Shown here: positions 25,580 to 38,517 of the stretch, piece after piece
How positions within the stretch are numbered: the first letter of the stretch is position 1
Layout: the number at the start of each line of letters is the position of its first letter
Source: Lineus longissimus
Taxonomy: Eukaryota > Nemertea > Pilidiophora > Heteronemertea > Lineidae
DNA: 64,000 bases
Assembly (NCBI RefSeq): GCF_910592395.1
Contig: NC_088309.1
Location: 19,778,599 to 19,842,598 of the forward strand
Reading direction: 5' to 3'
The notes under the pieces: generated by a model
Database searches by the model: none
The model's input: only the letters and a program-made list of their open reading frames with translations
Told to the model about the DNA's origin: nothing
Translations under genes and position numbers: made by a program

Positions 25580-28500
25580 GTTTGATTTCTGTGGAGACCA
25601 GGGTAATAATATGGTATCCCAAAAGTGCTTTGAACAGGGAAACATGGAAAAGCGCTATACAAGAAGAACTCAATATCATCTCCCTACAATTGGTCCACCT
25701 GGAGGTTGACACAATCCGGCAAGATTTCTTTTCTGAAATGTCTAAGGACTTTGCGCAGCTGGCAGTGTAATCCATTAGTACTAGTACATCTGAGTTTTGA
25801 CTGTTATGAGCATTGACCCCACGTAATATTCCTAGTACCAGCGTGAATACTGCCAATTTCAAGTGAGATAGTATAGCTTTTGATATTTAGCCCAGCTACA
25901 AGAAATCAGAATCAGAACCTCACCTGGTTGAATTTATGAACCTTGCTGGCAATACTGCCATCTCTAAACAACCAGCTGAACTTACTGATTCTTGGTATCA
26001 TGTTTTCCTTTGGAAGCCAATACCAAATTTAAATTTTCCTTTTCAACAAATACAACATTTTAATAGACAGATTTGTAAAAGTTAACCTGATTGTAAAAGT
26101 CAAGTTTGCTTATTTTAAGTGTCACACAAAGTGAAAGGCCCAACCAGATTTGGCTTATGAGACACTCTTTGCTTATAGTACAGCTGGCGGCTAACCTACC
26201 AGCTGCAACAGAAAGATCATTACCAACGGGGCTCGAATCTTCGACCTTCCGTTAATGAGGCTAGGGCATGATATCATTTAACAATTGTTGAACAATGTAA
26301 AGCTCCAATCCAAAATACACAAAGCTTTCACCAAAACTGAATTTATCAGCAAACTCTACAATGTCAATAGATGTAAAGTGGTAATGCTGTATTGTTATCA
26401 CTATTGACTAATGATGCATAGTTGATGAGTCTAATCCAGGTTGAACAATTCACATTATTGGAAAAATACAGAAATACGATCATTACTATTTCTATCTTTT
26501 GTTCAACTTTGGCATTATAACCGTTTATCTTTCTCATTTGACTTTAGAAAAATATGAATCTTGTCGATAGTAAAACTGCACGTTTCGCTATTTAGTGCAA
26601 AATTAGGTAAAGGAGATATGTTGCAGTGGATTGGAAGGTGCAGCCAGATCTATATGGAGTCAGTTCAATTGTAGTACCACATCTTGGACACGAGTACGAT
26701 TCTAACACTCAGATATATAAAACAGAGGAACAAGAGGGCTAATGAAGTGCAAGAATGAAAACACCACTCTCTCTCCATTTTAAACAGGAACACAAGAAGA
26801 CACCTTGCTTTTGGCAGGACTCCTCTCTCTATAGGGGAAAGGGATTTTGGTCCCAAATAGGTAGTTTTAGGGAAAACTCTCTCACAATGGACTCCTCTGT
26901 AAAAGTCTGTTCAGTCGCATGGTTGTCCTTTTAGGTCCTCAATCAAATCCTCCAGAGTAAATTTTTACTCCAAGTCACATAAAGTACAAAACCTGACATA
27001 TTCGGTATCTGTCCCAAGGCATCAGGTGACACAACATGATGACACAATCCACGAACGTCCATCCCATAATACATTTATGAGATCATATCTGGCAGCCCAA
27101 AGAGTCCTATCTCCCATTTATCAGAATAACCACAGGAACAGCCAACGTCATTTACATGGGTGGGAGCACACTAATTTCCAGGATAATATATGGCAGAATG
27201 GTCAATACGTTTTATACACTTGACTAGAATCGAAAGGAAGAATATCTCCTTGGTCATTATCATGCACCAGGGAATTGAGCAGGGCTTATCACCGGTACCA
27301 ATAGATGACCAGTCTCCACCAAGTCTACACGATGATTAAGCTGGGATCAAACAGAAATTAGTGCATTTTATCTTCCCAAATTGGTTACCTGTCCTCAATG
27401 GCCAAGTTTGTTTGGGAATTTGGTTACAAATTCTCTCACTCTCTTAGGTAACCTGATGTTACACCACTGTGTCTGATCTGAAGCAGTTTTCTTAAGGTCT
27501 CTAATCTGCAGCAGCTTCCTCAAGGTCTCTTTTGCCTACAGCTGCAGTTGCTCATCTTGCTCCACTCCCTCCAGCCATCTCACTCTGGTATTTCCTCATC
27601 TCCTTCAACCCCCAAGCAATACCGGGTGCCATTGCAGCAGTTTCTTCTGGAGTCAACCATCTTCAATGTTGACAACATGTCAGTATAATATAGGAGGCGT
27701 CTTACTTTTCGTAAGAGAAAAGCTACAGAATGTTGACTCAGCCGACGAGGAAACATATCAAATACATGTAAACCATCCAATTATCAAAATAAGAAATGGC
27801 AACCATTGCAGACAAAGTTCGAAACGATTTGTTGCAATTCTAAGAAGTAGTAACCAATTTCCATCGAGGACATTTTCTCAGGTTAGAACTGAATGCATTC
27901 ACTCATTTAATTCTCATGGGAAATCAACAGCACACTTAGTTTGAGTGAACACCAAACAAGCAAGATCAGAAGGGTCATTTGTCGGCTTTGGCCTACTACT
28001 GTAATCGCATCAACCTTTTAAGAGAAGACATCCAACTTCCTTATTAAGAATGCTAACAATACAAGTCATGAAAACTTTGTGGAAGAAATGCTAGGATACT
28101 GATGAAGGTGGTTCGCAATTTGTAAGAACCCAGTCAATGGCACTCACAAAGGCATCCAATTTATTAAAGGGCGATGAGAGGAAGTAGCTGGGGGTCCTAT
28201 TTGCGGTCTCCAAGTAACCAATATATGCAATAAGATCAACTTTTAATAGGTTCAACTTTTAATAGTGATAATGACATTCCTCATACAATGCACAGTGAGA
28301 CGGTATAGAAAACTACCCGATCAGTCCATGAACCTTGGTCTGGCTCACCTTGCTCCTGCCTATAGTCTCCCTTTAAGACAATAAACAAATAAACTTTAGA
28401 AGAAAAGCCGCAAATGCAATTATTCGAAAGTGGATGGAGTATGGTTCCTGGCAATATTGCAAAATGACGCAACCAAGCGTTCTGAACTTGAACATCAAAT

Positions 28501-29882
28501 TGTATTTTGCAAAAGATGCAGTGCACTACATCGCCGATTGGCATACAACGCGTTTGAGGAATAAGTGCAAGATATGGCATGGCTAAATGTATCTGACAAT
28601 GCTTAAGTGGCACCCAATGCCATGCTCCACGACAAACATGACGAAAGAGATTTAGGAGCAGCCTGCGGGAGTCATAAAACGTAAATGTAAACCAAGCTAG
28701 TTCAATACGGCTTCATTCATTTCAATTTATTTGAGTTTTTTATTCTCTACTGCTGAATCTTAGTGGAACATTAATAAAAGATGAAATAACACGCAAACCT
28801 GTTATATTGTTTGAGGGCAAATTAAGAAAGCCATCACTTGAACAGCAGAAGTGAAATTAACGCTCTGGACACAGCTATGTACAGAATTCGAAACCAAGCA
28901 ATTTGTATATGACTAGTTTAAAACTTTGATATCGATTGAAAACATTTACAAATATGAAATAATGGGAATTCTTGGGATTTTAACATGTTTAATGAGAGAA
29001 CACCTTATGACATCAATTCAAATTCAGCTGAATAAAAGAGCTGAAACCAGACTCGTCCAACCTTTGCGAATCAAATTTTGATAAATGAATCGCAGCTAAA
29101 CTAATAGCGTGCTTATTGAATGTGACCCTGGATGAATTTGGTCGTTAATAACACATGACAGTGAAAATTACTTTAATTTGAAAATTGGAGAAGTGTAATC
29201 AATTCAGATGCGAGATTTCCCAATATGGTCTCAGATCGGCGCCGGAGCATAAAAAATATTATCAGCTAATAATAAATCATATAAACCAGCTATCGGGTTA
29301 CGATAAGTCTGCCAATTGGAGAAATGCGAAAACCCATCCACCATGCCAAATCTCATAGGAAAGTAGACGAAAGGAAATACGATTCATCATCAAAGAAATC
29401 TGATCATATCATCTTGAGTAAGAACACTCTAACACATCGATAAAATTGATAAGCTGGTACTTAGCGAGCTATGAACGGTGGTGCCATCTTGTAAGTATCG
29501 CCATAACCACGCAGAATCCCAACGTCGTATATTCAAACAGCGATCAGATACATGTATCAGTGTTTCCATCTATTGATTTTTGGGAAAACTAAGGGATACC
29601 GTGAGATTGTGAAATATAAAAGCACACTAGCTACATGAAGGAGGTGGTGCCATCTTTATCTCAATGGTAACGTGAACATAGAAACCATTTTAAATGCAGT
29701 CGACTAGAATATAGAACTTCTAACTCTAAGATTTCATGGTCAATCTGATGTCACTACAAATCAAATGGACTGATATGAAGTGAGATATGAGCAAAATAGA
29801 CTACAGGGTCATACTTTGGAGTTACTCATTTAGCAAAATGGAATAGAAGGGGAACAAACAAGGAAAGTGCATTGATACCTAC
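25580..29882. other. probable SRRM2/3 intron or intergenic; no exon seen
   Basis: Because the SRRM2/3-like gene runs leftward from 29883 with a donor site, this stretch is presumably its next intron. I searched by eye for the expected continuation (a TETHQL-type segment and SR-rich exons) on the minus strand and did not find it. A tRNA-like B box (GATTCGAGCCCCG on the minus strand, near 26225) suggests a SINE remnant. TGCTCCTGCCTATAGTCTCC at 28351-28370 is a second copy of the word at 24831. Confidence 0.5.
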
Positions 29883-30351
29883 ATTGGTCTTCCGTATTCA
29901 TCTTTCTCAACAGCCCTGTCGCTCGCATCTTCCTTTTGCATCAGCATCTTACGGAAAGTTGTCACTTTCTTTTCAATTTCTTCTGGCCCATACCTGCAAA
30001 AACAGTCATGTTTTTCTCACTTTATTTGTCATTGCGAGCATGAAATATACGAGGCCAAATGGGTTTCAAATGTTTTTGTTCAATCTGGTATAAAGAAATA
30101 GGAAATTCTTACCCTTGTTCCTCCATCAGTTCCTTCATCTCCATACACTTCAGCTCAACTTTCCGCTTTCTCTCATGATCTAGGATCTCTGAGTTGGGTT
30201 TCTTGTTCATCTGTTGGTCCAACTGTGCCAGCTGTTCATCTGACTTATAATCTTGGCGATCTTTGTGCTTCCTGACCGTCGACAAGTTCCGCTGAACATA
30301 GCCGTTGGTGCCACTGCCCCTAGCAGTGTTCAGACCAATTCCGTTATACAT
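29883..30351 (-). CDS. SRRM2: SRRM2/SRRM3-like protein, first two coding exons (partial)
   Basis: Exon 1 is 30351-30113 and exon 2 is 29993-29883, joined through GG|GTAAG and TTTTTGCAG|G in frame. The start MYNGIGL followed by RGSGTNGYVQRNLS is the hallmark N-terminus of the SRRM2 (SRm300)/Cwc21 family. Residues ~54-100 (LDHERKRKVELKC, then KKVTTFRKMLMQK) form the cwf21 domain, which in yeast and human contacts Prp8/U5 in the active spliceosome. An upstream in-frame ATG exists, but the family start and its context (GCCATGT) favour 30351. About 116 residues are visible; the rest, normally SR-rich, must lie beyond a donor at 29883/29882 and is not found in the window. SRRM3 shares this N-terminus, so the symbol is by family. 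Confidence 0.9.
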
Positions 30352-33300
30352 GGCAAACTGTGGTGCCTCGAAAGAGAAATATAAGTAACAATTAGCATGG
30401 CCAGGGGTCACGCTTCGAGAACTTTCATCAAAAACTCCCTCCCCAAGTTGCAAAACAGAACAGAGAGTGCAGAAGGAGGCAAATTGCTTTGGTTCTGGAA
30501 CAGTCCATCAGATAGAGTTAGTGTAGTTTGCATCATTTCCAAGAGATAATTGCCACAGTTGATGGGACTCTGTATTCAAAGAGCTAGTATGTACATCTTT
30601 GGGCACAAATTGGTTGCCCATATTCTCCATTACCAACACTGATATCCTGTGACTGAGGCAATTTAGAATATCATATCATATCACAACTTTTCAAAACCTA
30701 ATGCCTAATACTAATGATGATGCTTCAGGCTGATTAGCTCCGCTCCACTTGACAGACAATCAACAACACTTGATGGTTGTATAGAATAATTTGGTACCTC
30801 GGGCATCTTTGAGTGCAGGTACATGGTAAAGGATTTGCAGTGACCACACCCATTAATGAAATACAGAATTTTACAAGTTTTCTATATTCCCTATCACCGG
30901 GTTTTCTTCGTTGTCACAAAAGAGAGAAAGGAGGTATCTATCCTGTGGTCCTAATCAAAATGCCCTTCCAAATCCTGACAAGTTTGCCCAAGTCCCAACA
31001 CTTTCCACACCCCCAGTCTCAATACCGTTAAAATCTCAGCCGATATCTGCCATCTGAACACTAATTTTTGGGCCATTCTGTCATCCATGGTATTCCCAAA
31101 AAGTCTCTTCTTACCATCCAGTCCTGCACCCATACAGCCACATGCATTATATGAAGTATCTCCCATACATGAAAACCATCCCACAGATCATCCATCATAT
31201 TTAAGTATGACATATTGACTAATCCATTAAATCTCCCTGATCACAATTTAAGCCACAAATTCCATTTACTGGTTGCATCTGCCAGTAACTCATAATGAAG
31301 ATCCAGCACTTTTTAAGGAATGGGCGCCAAAATCTAATCATTTCATACCAAGATGTCATACTTAAAGCAGTCTTGTGGTAGATCCAAATTTTTCTATTCT
31401 GAGGGTTGTGATTTTAGGAAGTCACATTTAGTGATTAATTGGAAAAAACCTGCCATTTTACAGCAAATGCCCTCTGAAAACTTTAACATTTCAGCAATCT
31501 ACTACAGTGGCCTGTTCTGTTATCTTTTTTTCAAGGTTCTGGAATTACACAAACTGCTCACTGGCCATATAGCATGTACATGTAGGCGTATCCAAACCTG
31601 GCAGTGAAAGAGTCAACAAAAACGTAATGAAGACATGTCCTACATCAAATTATCAAGATCAATGCGCGTAATTTCTCCTGTCCCCAGACGGTAATCAAGT
31701 TTTAAGATTATTGATGAGGAACTGTAAGGTTTGCATAGCAAATGTGAGATGAACTCTAGACATGGATGAATCATCAATTCGAATGCAAATTGCGTCAATT
31801 ACATCGGAATCGGAGGTGACAGACAGGACAGAAGACAAGTCTGAGGGGACAAGGTGGGAGCAAGACACCCCAATTCCTGACAGGCAAACCCTGACACAAT
31901 TTTCTGTACCGCCACAGCACACACTTGGCTGATGGAGCAAACTGAATGACCACAGTAGGTAGGGTATCGACATTCGGGTTATAGTGAGAGTAAGGTACAT
32001 ACATCTCACAAGGCAATTGCCATCTTATCCATGGTGACAGAAGTGATTAGTCTAACAACTTTAGCTGGAACATGTCTGATGCAGTGTCATTTATTCCATA
32101 TTGCTCAACTAATCCACTAGGGGATGTCTCAACGAAAAACAACAACAATGGAACATGTCCTTATTAAGCAGCATCTTTTCAGTACGATATCCTCTCTGTC
32201 TGGGGCAGTCATTCCCAGTGAATTAGTTGAGACAAACATGTGACATGGTCATTACCACATATCCTGGCCGACCCTACAATGGGGATGAAAATCAAGGTGG
32301 GGGGGAGCAATTTTGACTCTCTGAAATTGTTTTAACCTTAGTACAAATCATCTTTCATTTGCTCTAGTCTAAGGACCACAAACTAAAACTGTACGGTAAA
32401 CAAGCACACAACACAGCAATTCCGACTCGATCTATTTCAAAGCTGCACAGAATGTACAAAAACTCGACTGGGTTCTTGTGTGCTGCCAATACACCAGAAG
32501 TTATTGATTTTAATCTGCCAGTCTATACCAGTTAATTATCGGTCATGTCACACAGAAATGATTATAGGTCCATCAATATGCCACAAGGATTTAACACTGT
32601 TGCAGGAGGAATGACCTCATACATTTACTACATAAGACTGAGAAGACATTCGTTTAGGTATTCCGTTAACGAGCCACAGGGTCAGGTGGCTAATTATAAT
32701 GTAAGTTGCAATTAGGCAATTCACTTCCACACCAAACCCAAGCAGTTGCAAGGGACCAAACCAACCGTGCAATAGTCTCAGGGACTTGGCCAGACATGAA
32801 TGTCAATAGTTGCAATATGGTGGTTGCTTGAGGTCACATCTGCAACTGGAGTGCAGGATACACACTTCACTGACACAACTCTTGCTCAATTAAACCTATT
32901 ATTTTGTATTCAGTCTTTAGTCTCTTATAACAAACATTCTCTAGGCTCGTTATAAATTGGATGCTAATAATAGGGTTAGTCATATAATTCTAAGTCTGGA
33001 AGATGCGCCTTGAGCATCTTTGATTGAATTGGGGGGGGGGGGGGGGGGGCAAAGATAACCACTAAATGCCTGAATGCATGCAGCACCTTGGATGGAATGT
33101 ATGCAGAGAGCCTTTCAGAAACAAATTACACAAAGATTACCATGAATAAATTGAAATATTAACCAGCAATCACATCTGTGCAGCGCCTGATGAATATAAT
33201 TTAGACGCCAACCAATAAAAATTTCCCATGATGTGCTGATTACTGTTAGTTCTGCCTGGAAAATTTTTATCATCTGTAGCGTAAGACGAATTATGAATTA

Positions 33301-35180
33301 TCTTTATTTAGCAGCAAGTCATGTGTTTGTGCTCGATGAGATTGGAAATACCAACTCTCAGGACCAATATGGCAGTCAGACCTGACAATGACAAGCATAC
33401 AGTTTTTAATCACATACTGTACGTGTTTCCAGTAGCTCATTTTTCTTAGTTTTACAGAACTCTTGTAATCTGACTGTCACCCACACATGATAGTTTCAAA
33501 TTTCAAATCAGATGGCTTATGTATAGCACTCAGCGGAAATGAAATAAATGTGACATGAATGAGGAATGGTCACTGTCGCCAAATCTGATATTTTGTGCAA
33601 CTTTCGAAAAACATTGTCGAGGTACATTTATACATGTATTGACTTACCTACTCCAGTGAGAGGGAACACCTCAACACCTATAGCCAAAACTATCTGGAAC
33701 AATTCAAACGTCGTTATTCCTGAAGAGAAAGCGAGGAACCAATTAGAAATGGAGCGAAGACACAATATCTGACCGTTTAAAGATTCGGCTTGTTTTTCGT
33801 ACGGTTATGTGCAAATTTAGACTACAAAGTACAAATCAAAGATTGTCTACATTTGTATTTGGGGAGGTGGGTAAGGGAAAAGGTATGCAAATAGGGGAGG
33901 GGAATGAAAAACAATTGAAACTCTATCCAGGAGCAGTTTTACAATGCAGAATTGCAACTGCAGACAGAGCAATCCATAACAGTGCAAACAGTTCCAGCAG
34001 GAATACTGGTGTCTCACGCTGGTCTCCATTGATCATGCTGATTCTGTTCACGTCTTCCTCATTGCATGAGCCAGGCTATATTGCCTGCCACATTGAGCCT
34101 TCCCAATCAATAGGCCTACATCCCAGGGTGCAAGCCTCGTATGAGGATGTTGTGTGTCGGAAATACTCCAGATGGGTACCCGCTGAATAAAATATCACCC
34201 TTTGTGTGGTTAGCATTGGGCTTGTGTCATCAGTTAAGGTAATTGGAAATTTTTCCCAAAGCAGCTGCTGAGAGAAATCTCTTGATGCAGTGATTTCCGG
34301 CATCATCACAGTCATCTTGGTTTTCATCAGGTTTATTGCTTTGATGTGGGAATGTCGGAGTTCATTCCCATTTTTGATATATAAAGTTTGATTTTTTAAC
34401 GTGCTTTATAAATTCCTAAAATCAGATGATACCACATTAGCTTGGGAGGCTTCTGGTGGGCGACTTGTTCATCACGAAAGCACCTGTCTTTTTAGCTCTT
34501 TGATAAAGTTTTATTATATGCTTCAGAAACTAATAATGTCACAAAGTTATTTGTGTTTCTGATGAATTGAAAAGCATATCAGATGGAGCTTTCTTCATTA
34601 CAAAAATGATGCTGGCCACACCACAGACAAGGAACAGACACAATATAAAACAATTTCCCAATTGATCTTGACTGATTGGGACAATTTACTATACATCATA
34701 ATCGAGCGATTATTAGTATTCACTCTATTGAACCAGACTAACCTCCCCCCAGAAAAGCTCTGGCCTGTCTAATTTACTGCATCAGAGAGCAGCCATCAAT
34801 TCTCTATAGTGATCGGTAAGTTGTCAGGCATGCGGGATATCAACCAAATAATGATCAATTTTGATGAATTCTCTTCCAATTCCATATATTGATGTATGGT
34901 ACCACTAGCAGGGCTGTGCAAAAACCTCATTTGTTTTGCACAAACATCACATGTACATGTACGCAGCAATATTAAGGTGACAATTTTATACGATATTCAT
35001 CTACCAAACCCAATCAAACACATTCTTTACAAGGATGGTTTGTTTTTTGTCGCCTTTGGCTCACAAGTAGGCCTACACATTTAAAAACCAATGCCAAATC
35101 TAGGATTTGGGCCCCTGGTGGAGGACAAAACCTTTTTGCTATCTGGCATTTGCATGAAAAACAGAGCAGACATCTTAGAC
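30352..35180. other. upstream of SRRM2/3-like gene; nothing recognised
   Basis: Contains presumed 5' UTR and promoter of the minus-strand gene at its left edge. Otherwise it shows no conserved exon. A G19 tract lies at 33031-33049. A diverged copy of the GGGCCCCTGGTGG module is at about 35104-35125. Confidence 0.5.
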
Positions 35181-35378
35181 ACCACCCAAAATACATCCCT
35201 CTTGCGACGTAATGGTTAACCCACTAATTGTACATGATGCATGCAGCGTCAGTATAAAGTACATGTACACAGGAACATAGCACACATCTTGGGAACCACC
35301 CAAAATACATCATGGTTAACCCACTAATTGTACATGTTCGGCATGCAGCGTCAGTACAAAGTACATGTACACAGGAAC
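35181..35378. repeat. two-copy tandem duplication (~102-114 bp)
   Basis: ACCACCCAAAATACATC starts at 35181 and again at 35295, and TGGTTAACCCACTAATTGTA, GCATGCAGCGTCAGTA and ACATGTACACAGGAAC follow in both copies. The second copy lacks about 13 bases (CTCTTGCGACGTA), which explains the change in spacing. Confidence 0.85.
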
Positions 35379-37448
35379 CTCTTTTACCATGACGTCTTTA
35401 CTGTCTCTTTACGAGACAGTGATTTTAGTCCTAATAGCCAGTTTCTTTCGGATTTAATAACTGAAATCAGGACACCTCTCTATCAAGGACAGCACCAGTC
35501 ACACACAAGGTTGTCCTTAACAGAGAGTTTACTGTGCATGTACATGTAACACTAACAAAACAACTGAAGTGTTGTCTGCAGGCCCGGTCCTCAGGGGTCG
35601 GTTTCAAAACAGGCATCAAGAGGAGTTTGATGGCCACAAAATTATGGTGACACAAGGCCCAGTCCACAACCTGATGGCATGATGACACACGTAAATCAAA
35701 ACAGCAGTTTGCTCACTAGGGACAGGGTTCAATGTCATGGTGTGGCCAAACGATTGGTATAGTCGAGACAGCCGAAATCAATCAATTTTGAACATCAGCA
35801 ACCACATCATAAACGTTCAGCTTGTTAATGTTATTGGTAGTTTGATTGCGCATGCAGATCATCATTTACGCACCACTGTCTAATTGTACATGCCACACCC
35901 AGATTTACATTTCCTCGAGCTCTTAGCATTCTACAGACTTTTTAAAAGATTTTCAGGACCCTGCAGGCAAGTCATCTCCACCATTCTGAATGGATTAGAC
36001 AAGATACATAGACGATACCAAAATGCACAACAAGCAATAAGGGTGAGGGTCAAGCAAAAATGGCAGCAAGTTTAATTTCTTCATTATTGTACATGATTCT
36101 GAGACTGATGGGAATTGTCACGCAACAGTCAAAGAATGTAAACAAATAATAAGATGATAACATGGATAAGATGAAGAATCCATAAAAACTCTTGACGCAA
36201 GTTACAGACATGACAGAATATGTCAATAAGATGACAATGGAAGACACTATTAAAAGTGGATGTAGATGTATGCCTGACTTATAACATGCTGAAAGCAAAG
36301 AAAATCAATAAGCCGTCATAGTGTTACAAATGTAGCTGTCCAATCTCTGGAGGCAAGACTCAATGTATCTGTCAACAAATGATGCTTCATTCCATAGAAC
36401 AACCAGATTTAGACTCAGTGACCAGGAGGTGTGCAAGATGATAACATATCAAATGTTCTGTATAATGTTTAAAAACGGAAGTTGACTGTGCACCCGAGAT
36501 GGAACACTAACATCACACCAACCGGATAACACCAATATGATAAATACTAATGAGATCCTGATTATAAAGTCAAGTCAAGTATATTCATAAATAATAATAA
36601 AGTCAAGTATATTCATGCAAAAACAAAGCTATATTTATCTCACATCAAGCATGACGAAGTCAATAAATCATTTATCTGAGCCTATTTTCTATTCCACAAG
36701 AAAGAAATCAATAAAAGCAAACGGGTGTAATGTTTAATTAATGGGCATCTCATAAAGCGCTTTCTTCAAGTACCGGTACAAGAAGGCCACACCAATGTCA
36801 ATTTTAAAGGTTGTAACTTTCTTGAGGACAGAGAGGTGGCCTTCACCGCATGGCTCGACTTAACTAGACAGTTGAGGGCACAGAACAACAATAAACCAGA
36901 CCCAAACAAAATACTTTGGGTAGCATTCTAGCTGGTTTTTTGTTTGTTGTTGTCTGAGACTTCATGTACACTTTAGATTTGTTTTAGGTCTGAACACCTT
37001 TCACTGACCAGTATTGAGTTAACTATCTAGACATCATTGCACAAGTCATGCATACATTTGTAACCAAAATAAGGCACAATGAACAAAATAATCCAGTCAT
37101 TTGTTTACTGCTAGTTCATTGTGGCCCTCAGCGGCTTCCTCTGACTGGTGCAATGATCAATTTCAGAGAGGTTGGTTAGGACGCTGACCAGTCATGCATT
37201 TCACCTGAAACTGAACAAAGGGTCACAGTGCCTCATGGTAGTCCAAAATATGTTTAGGCCTTCTGACCTGTTTTTAGTATATCTCTTTGTTTTGTAAAAT
37301 GACTGGTCAGCGCCCAAAATAACTTCTTCGAAGTCATCCATTGTTAAAGGCCTCACAAATTCATCGCCACAGGCGATGCAAGAGATCACGACGCATAACA
37401 CACGTTGGCTGTATGAGTGAGCCAGGCCTAGGTGCTAGCAAGCCCACA
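35379..37448. other. intergenic, nothing firmly recognised
   Basis: No supportable gene. A minus-strand open frame ending near 37201 looks somewhat protein-like but was not accepted. The word CGCTGACCAGTCAT occurs in both orientations near 37178 and 37305, hinting at an eroded inverted-repeat element. Confidence 0.45.
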
Positions 37449-37686
37449 CGTCACCACACATGCAAAACACAAGCAGCCAATGGCCAAGGCTCTTCTACAC
37501 GATGTCAATGATACACCAGTACAGATATACCATTAAACGTACAGATACATGTAACTAAAGCCTGAGGTCACCAGTTTGCTTTCTTCACACATCACATCAC
37601 CCAAGACTGAACTGAAGACACAACACGAACTAGGCCTAACCCTACGCGCCAGCAAGCCTAGGCCTACACTAGGCCTACAGTTATCA

Positions 37687-37836
37687 CTATAGATTCATGG
37701 ACTTGATTGGGAACAACGTTTACATGACGTAGTGTTGTGGCCGTCGTCACGTCACCATGCATTTTACATTACTGTAACGTGACGAGACGCGACGTTTTCG
37801 TAAACGTTGGTCCCAATCAAGTGCGTGGATCTATAG
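37687..37836. mobile_element. TIR/MITE-like element, ~150 bp
   Basis: The left end reads ACTATAGATTCATGGACTTG then ATTGGGAACAACGTTTAC. The reverse complement of the right end reads ACTATAGATCCACGCACTTG then ATTGGGACCAACGTTTAC. The inverted repeat is thus about 38 bp with five mismatches. The centre is CG-rich (GTCACGTCACC, GTGACGAGACGCGACG) and non-coding. It is flanked by two direct copies of CACGTCACCACACATGCAA plus AAGCAGCCAAYGGCCAAGGC (from 37449 and 37852). Confidence 0.75.
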
Positions 37837-37903
37837 TAGTAGTACACTACACGTCACCACACATGCAACACAACTTCACAAGCAGCCAACGGCCAAGGCT
37901 CTT

Positions 37904-38092
37904 CTACCTTCTATTGCAATGACATGAATTTTGATGCAATGGCATTGAGTAATCATAAAACTGGTGAACCAAGGATAGCTCTAGCACGATTTTTTCATTT
38001 TCTTTCATTTTGACACCACCAACCAAGCACAGGACTGCCAGTGCCAGACCGGACCATGCAACAACAACGAACGCTTCTTTTCTTGTCATCAT
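37904..38092 (-). CDS. possible small single-pass membrane protein, first exon or whole gene
   Basis: An open frame beginning at ATG 38092 (second ATG 38089) encodes MMTRKE, then a hydrophobic stretch (AFVVVAWSGLALAVLCLVGG, residues ~7-26), then a charged segment VKMKENEK, ending at a TAG at 37904. An in-frame ATG at 38194 would add 34 residues, so the start is uncertain. The frame may instead leave the exon at AG|GTAGAA (~37907). I do not recognise the protein. Support comes from the membrane-segment pattern and from lying head to head with THOC6 across a 425-bp gap. It could still be a chance frame. Confidence 0.35.
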   Translation of the reverse strand: MMTRKEAFVVVAWSGLALAVLCLVGGVKMKENEKIVLELSLVHQFYDYSMPLHQNSCHCNRR

Positions 38093-38274
38093 ACTCACAA
38101 AATCAAACACTTTCGGCGGCCGAATTCGGTATGAATATATAAGAGAATCGAGGGTGTTAGGATAACCTAGTGAAATCCAATAAATGAACGCCACAAGATA
38201 AATCTCACGATAATTTATTGCACAAAATATCTCTCCAGCTTCATGAAATTTTCATAAAATCGAGACTAGATGAT

Positions 38275-38286
38275 TGCGCAAGCGCA
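38275..38286. promoter_or_regulatory. NRF-1-like site in putative bidirectional promoter
   Basis: TGCGCAAGCGCA is a near-palindrome one base from the NRF-1 consensus (YGCGCAYGCGCR). It lies between the THOC6 start (38518, plus) and the possible membrane-protein start (38092, minus). A CGGAAG ETS-like core follows near 38318. Such sites are typical of housekeeping bidirectional promoters. The assignment is by motif only. Confidence 0.35.
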
Positions 38287-38517
38287 GACCATATCTAGGT
38301 CATTTGTGATATTATCGCGGAAGAAAAACGGTAATACTAGCATAGAAACATCAACAAATTAGCTTTTAAATTGAATGCAAAGCATATTCTTACAATAATC
38401 AAAACATTGAAATGATTTCAGGAAATTACTGTTAATTTAACTTGCTGAGAATTTCCAAATAGCATGAAAATAATCAATGGTTCATTCTGTGTGTAACAAT
38501 CCGCACGTTTTTTCTTC

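Noticed and set aside
31695-32009. 104-codon minus-strand frame upstream of the SRRM2/3-like gene
   Set aside because: No motif, no consistent splice sites, and no link to the cwf21 exons.
37201-37401. Minus-strand frame with MDDFEEVILGADQSFYKTKR
   Set aside because: Looks protein-like and ends at a possible donor (CAG|GTCAGA), but no family is recognised. Part of it is shared with an inverted copy nearby (CGCTGACCAGTCAT), which suggests a repeat.
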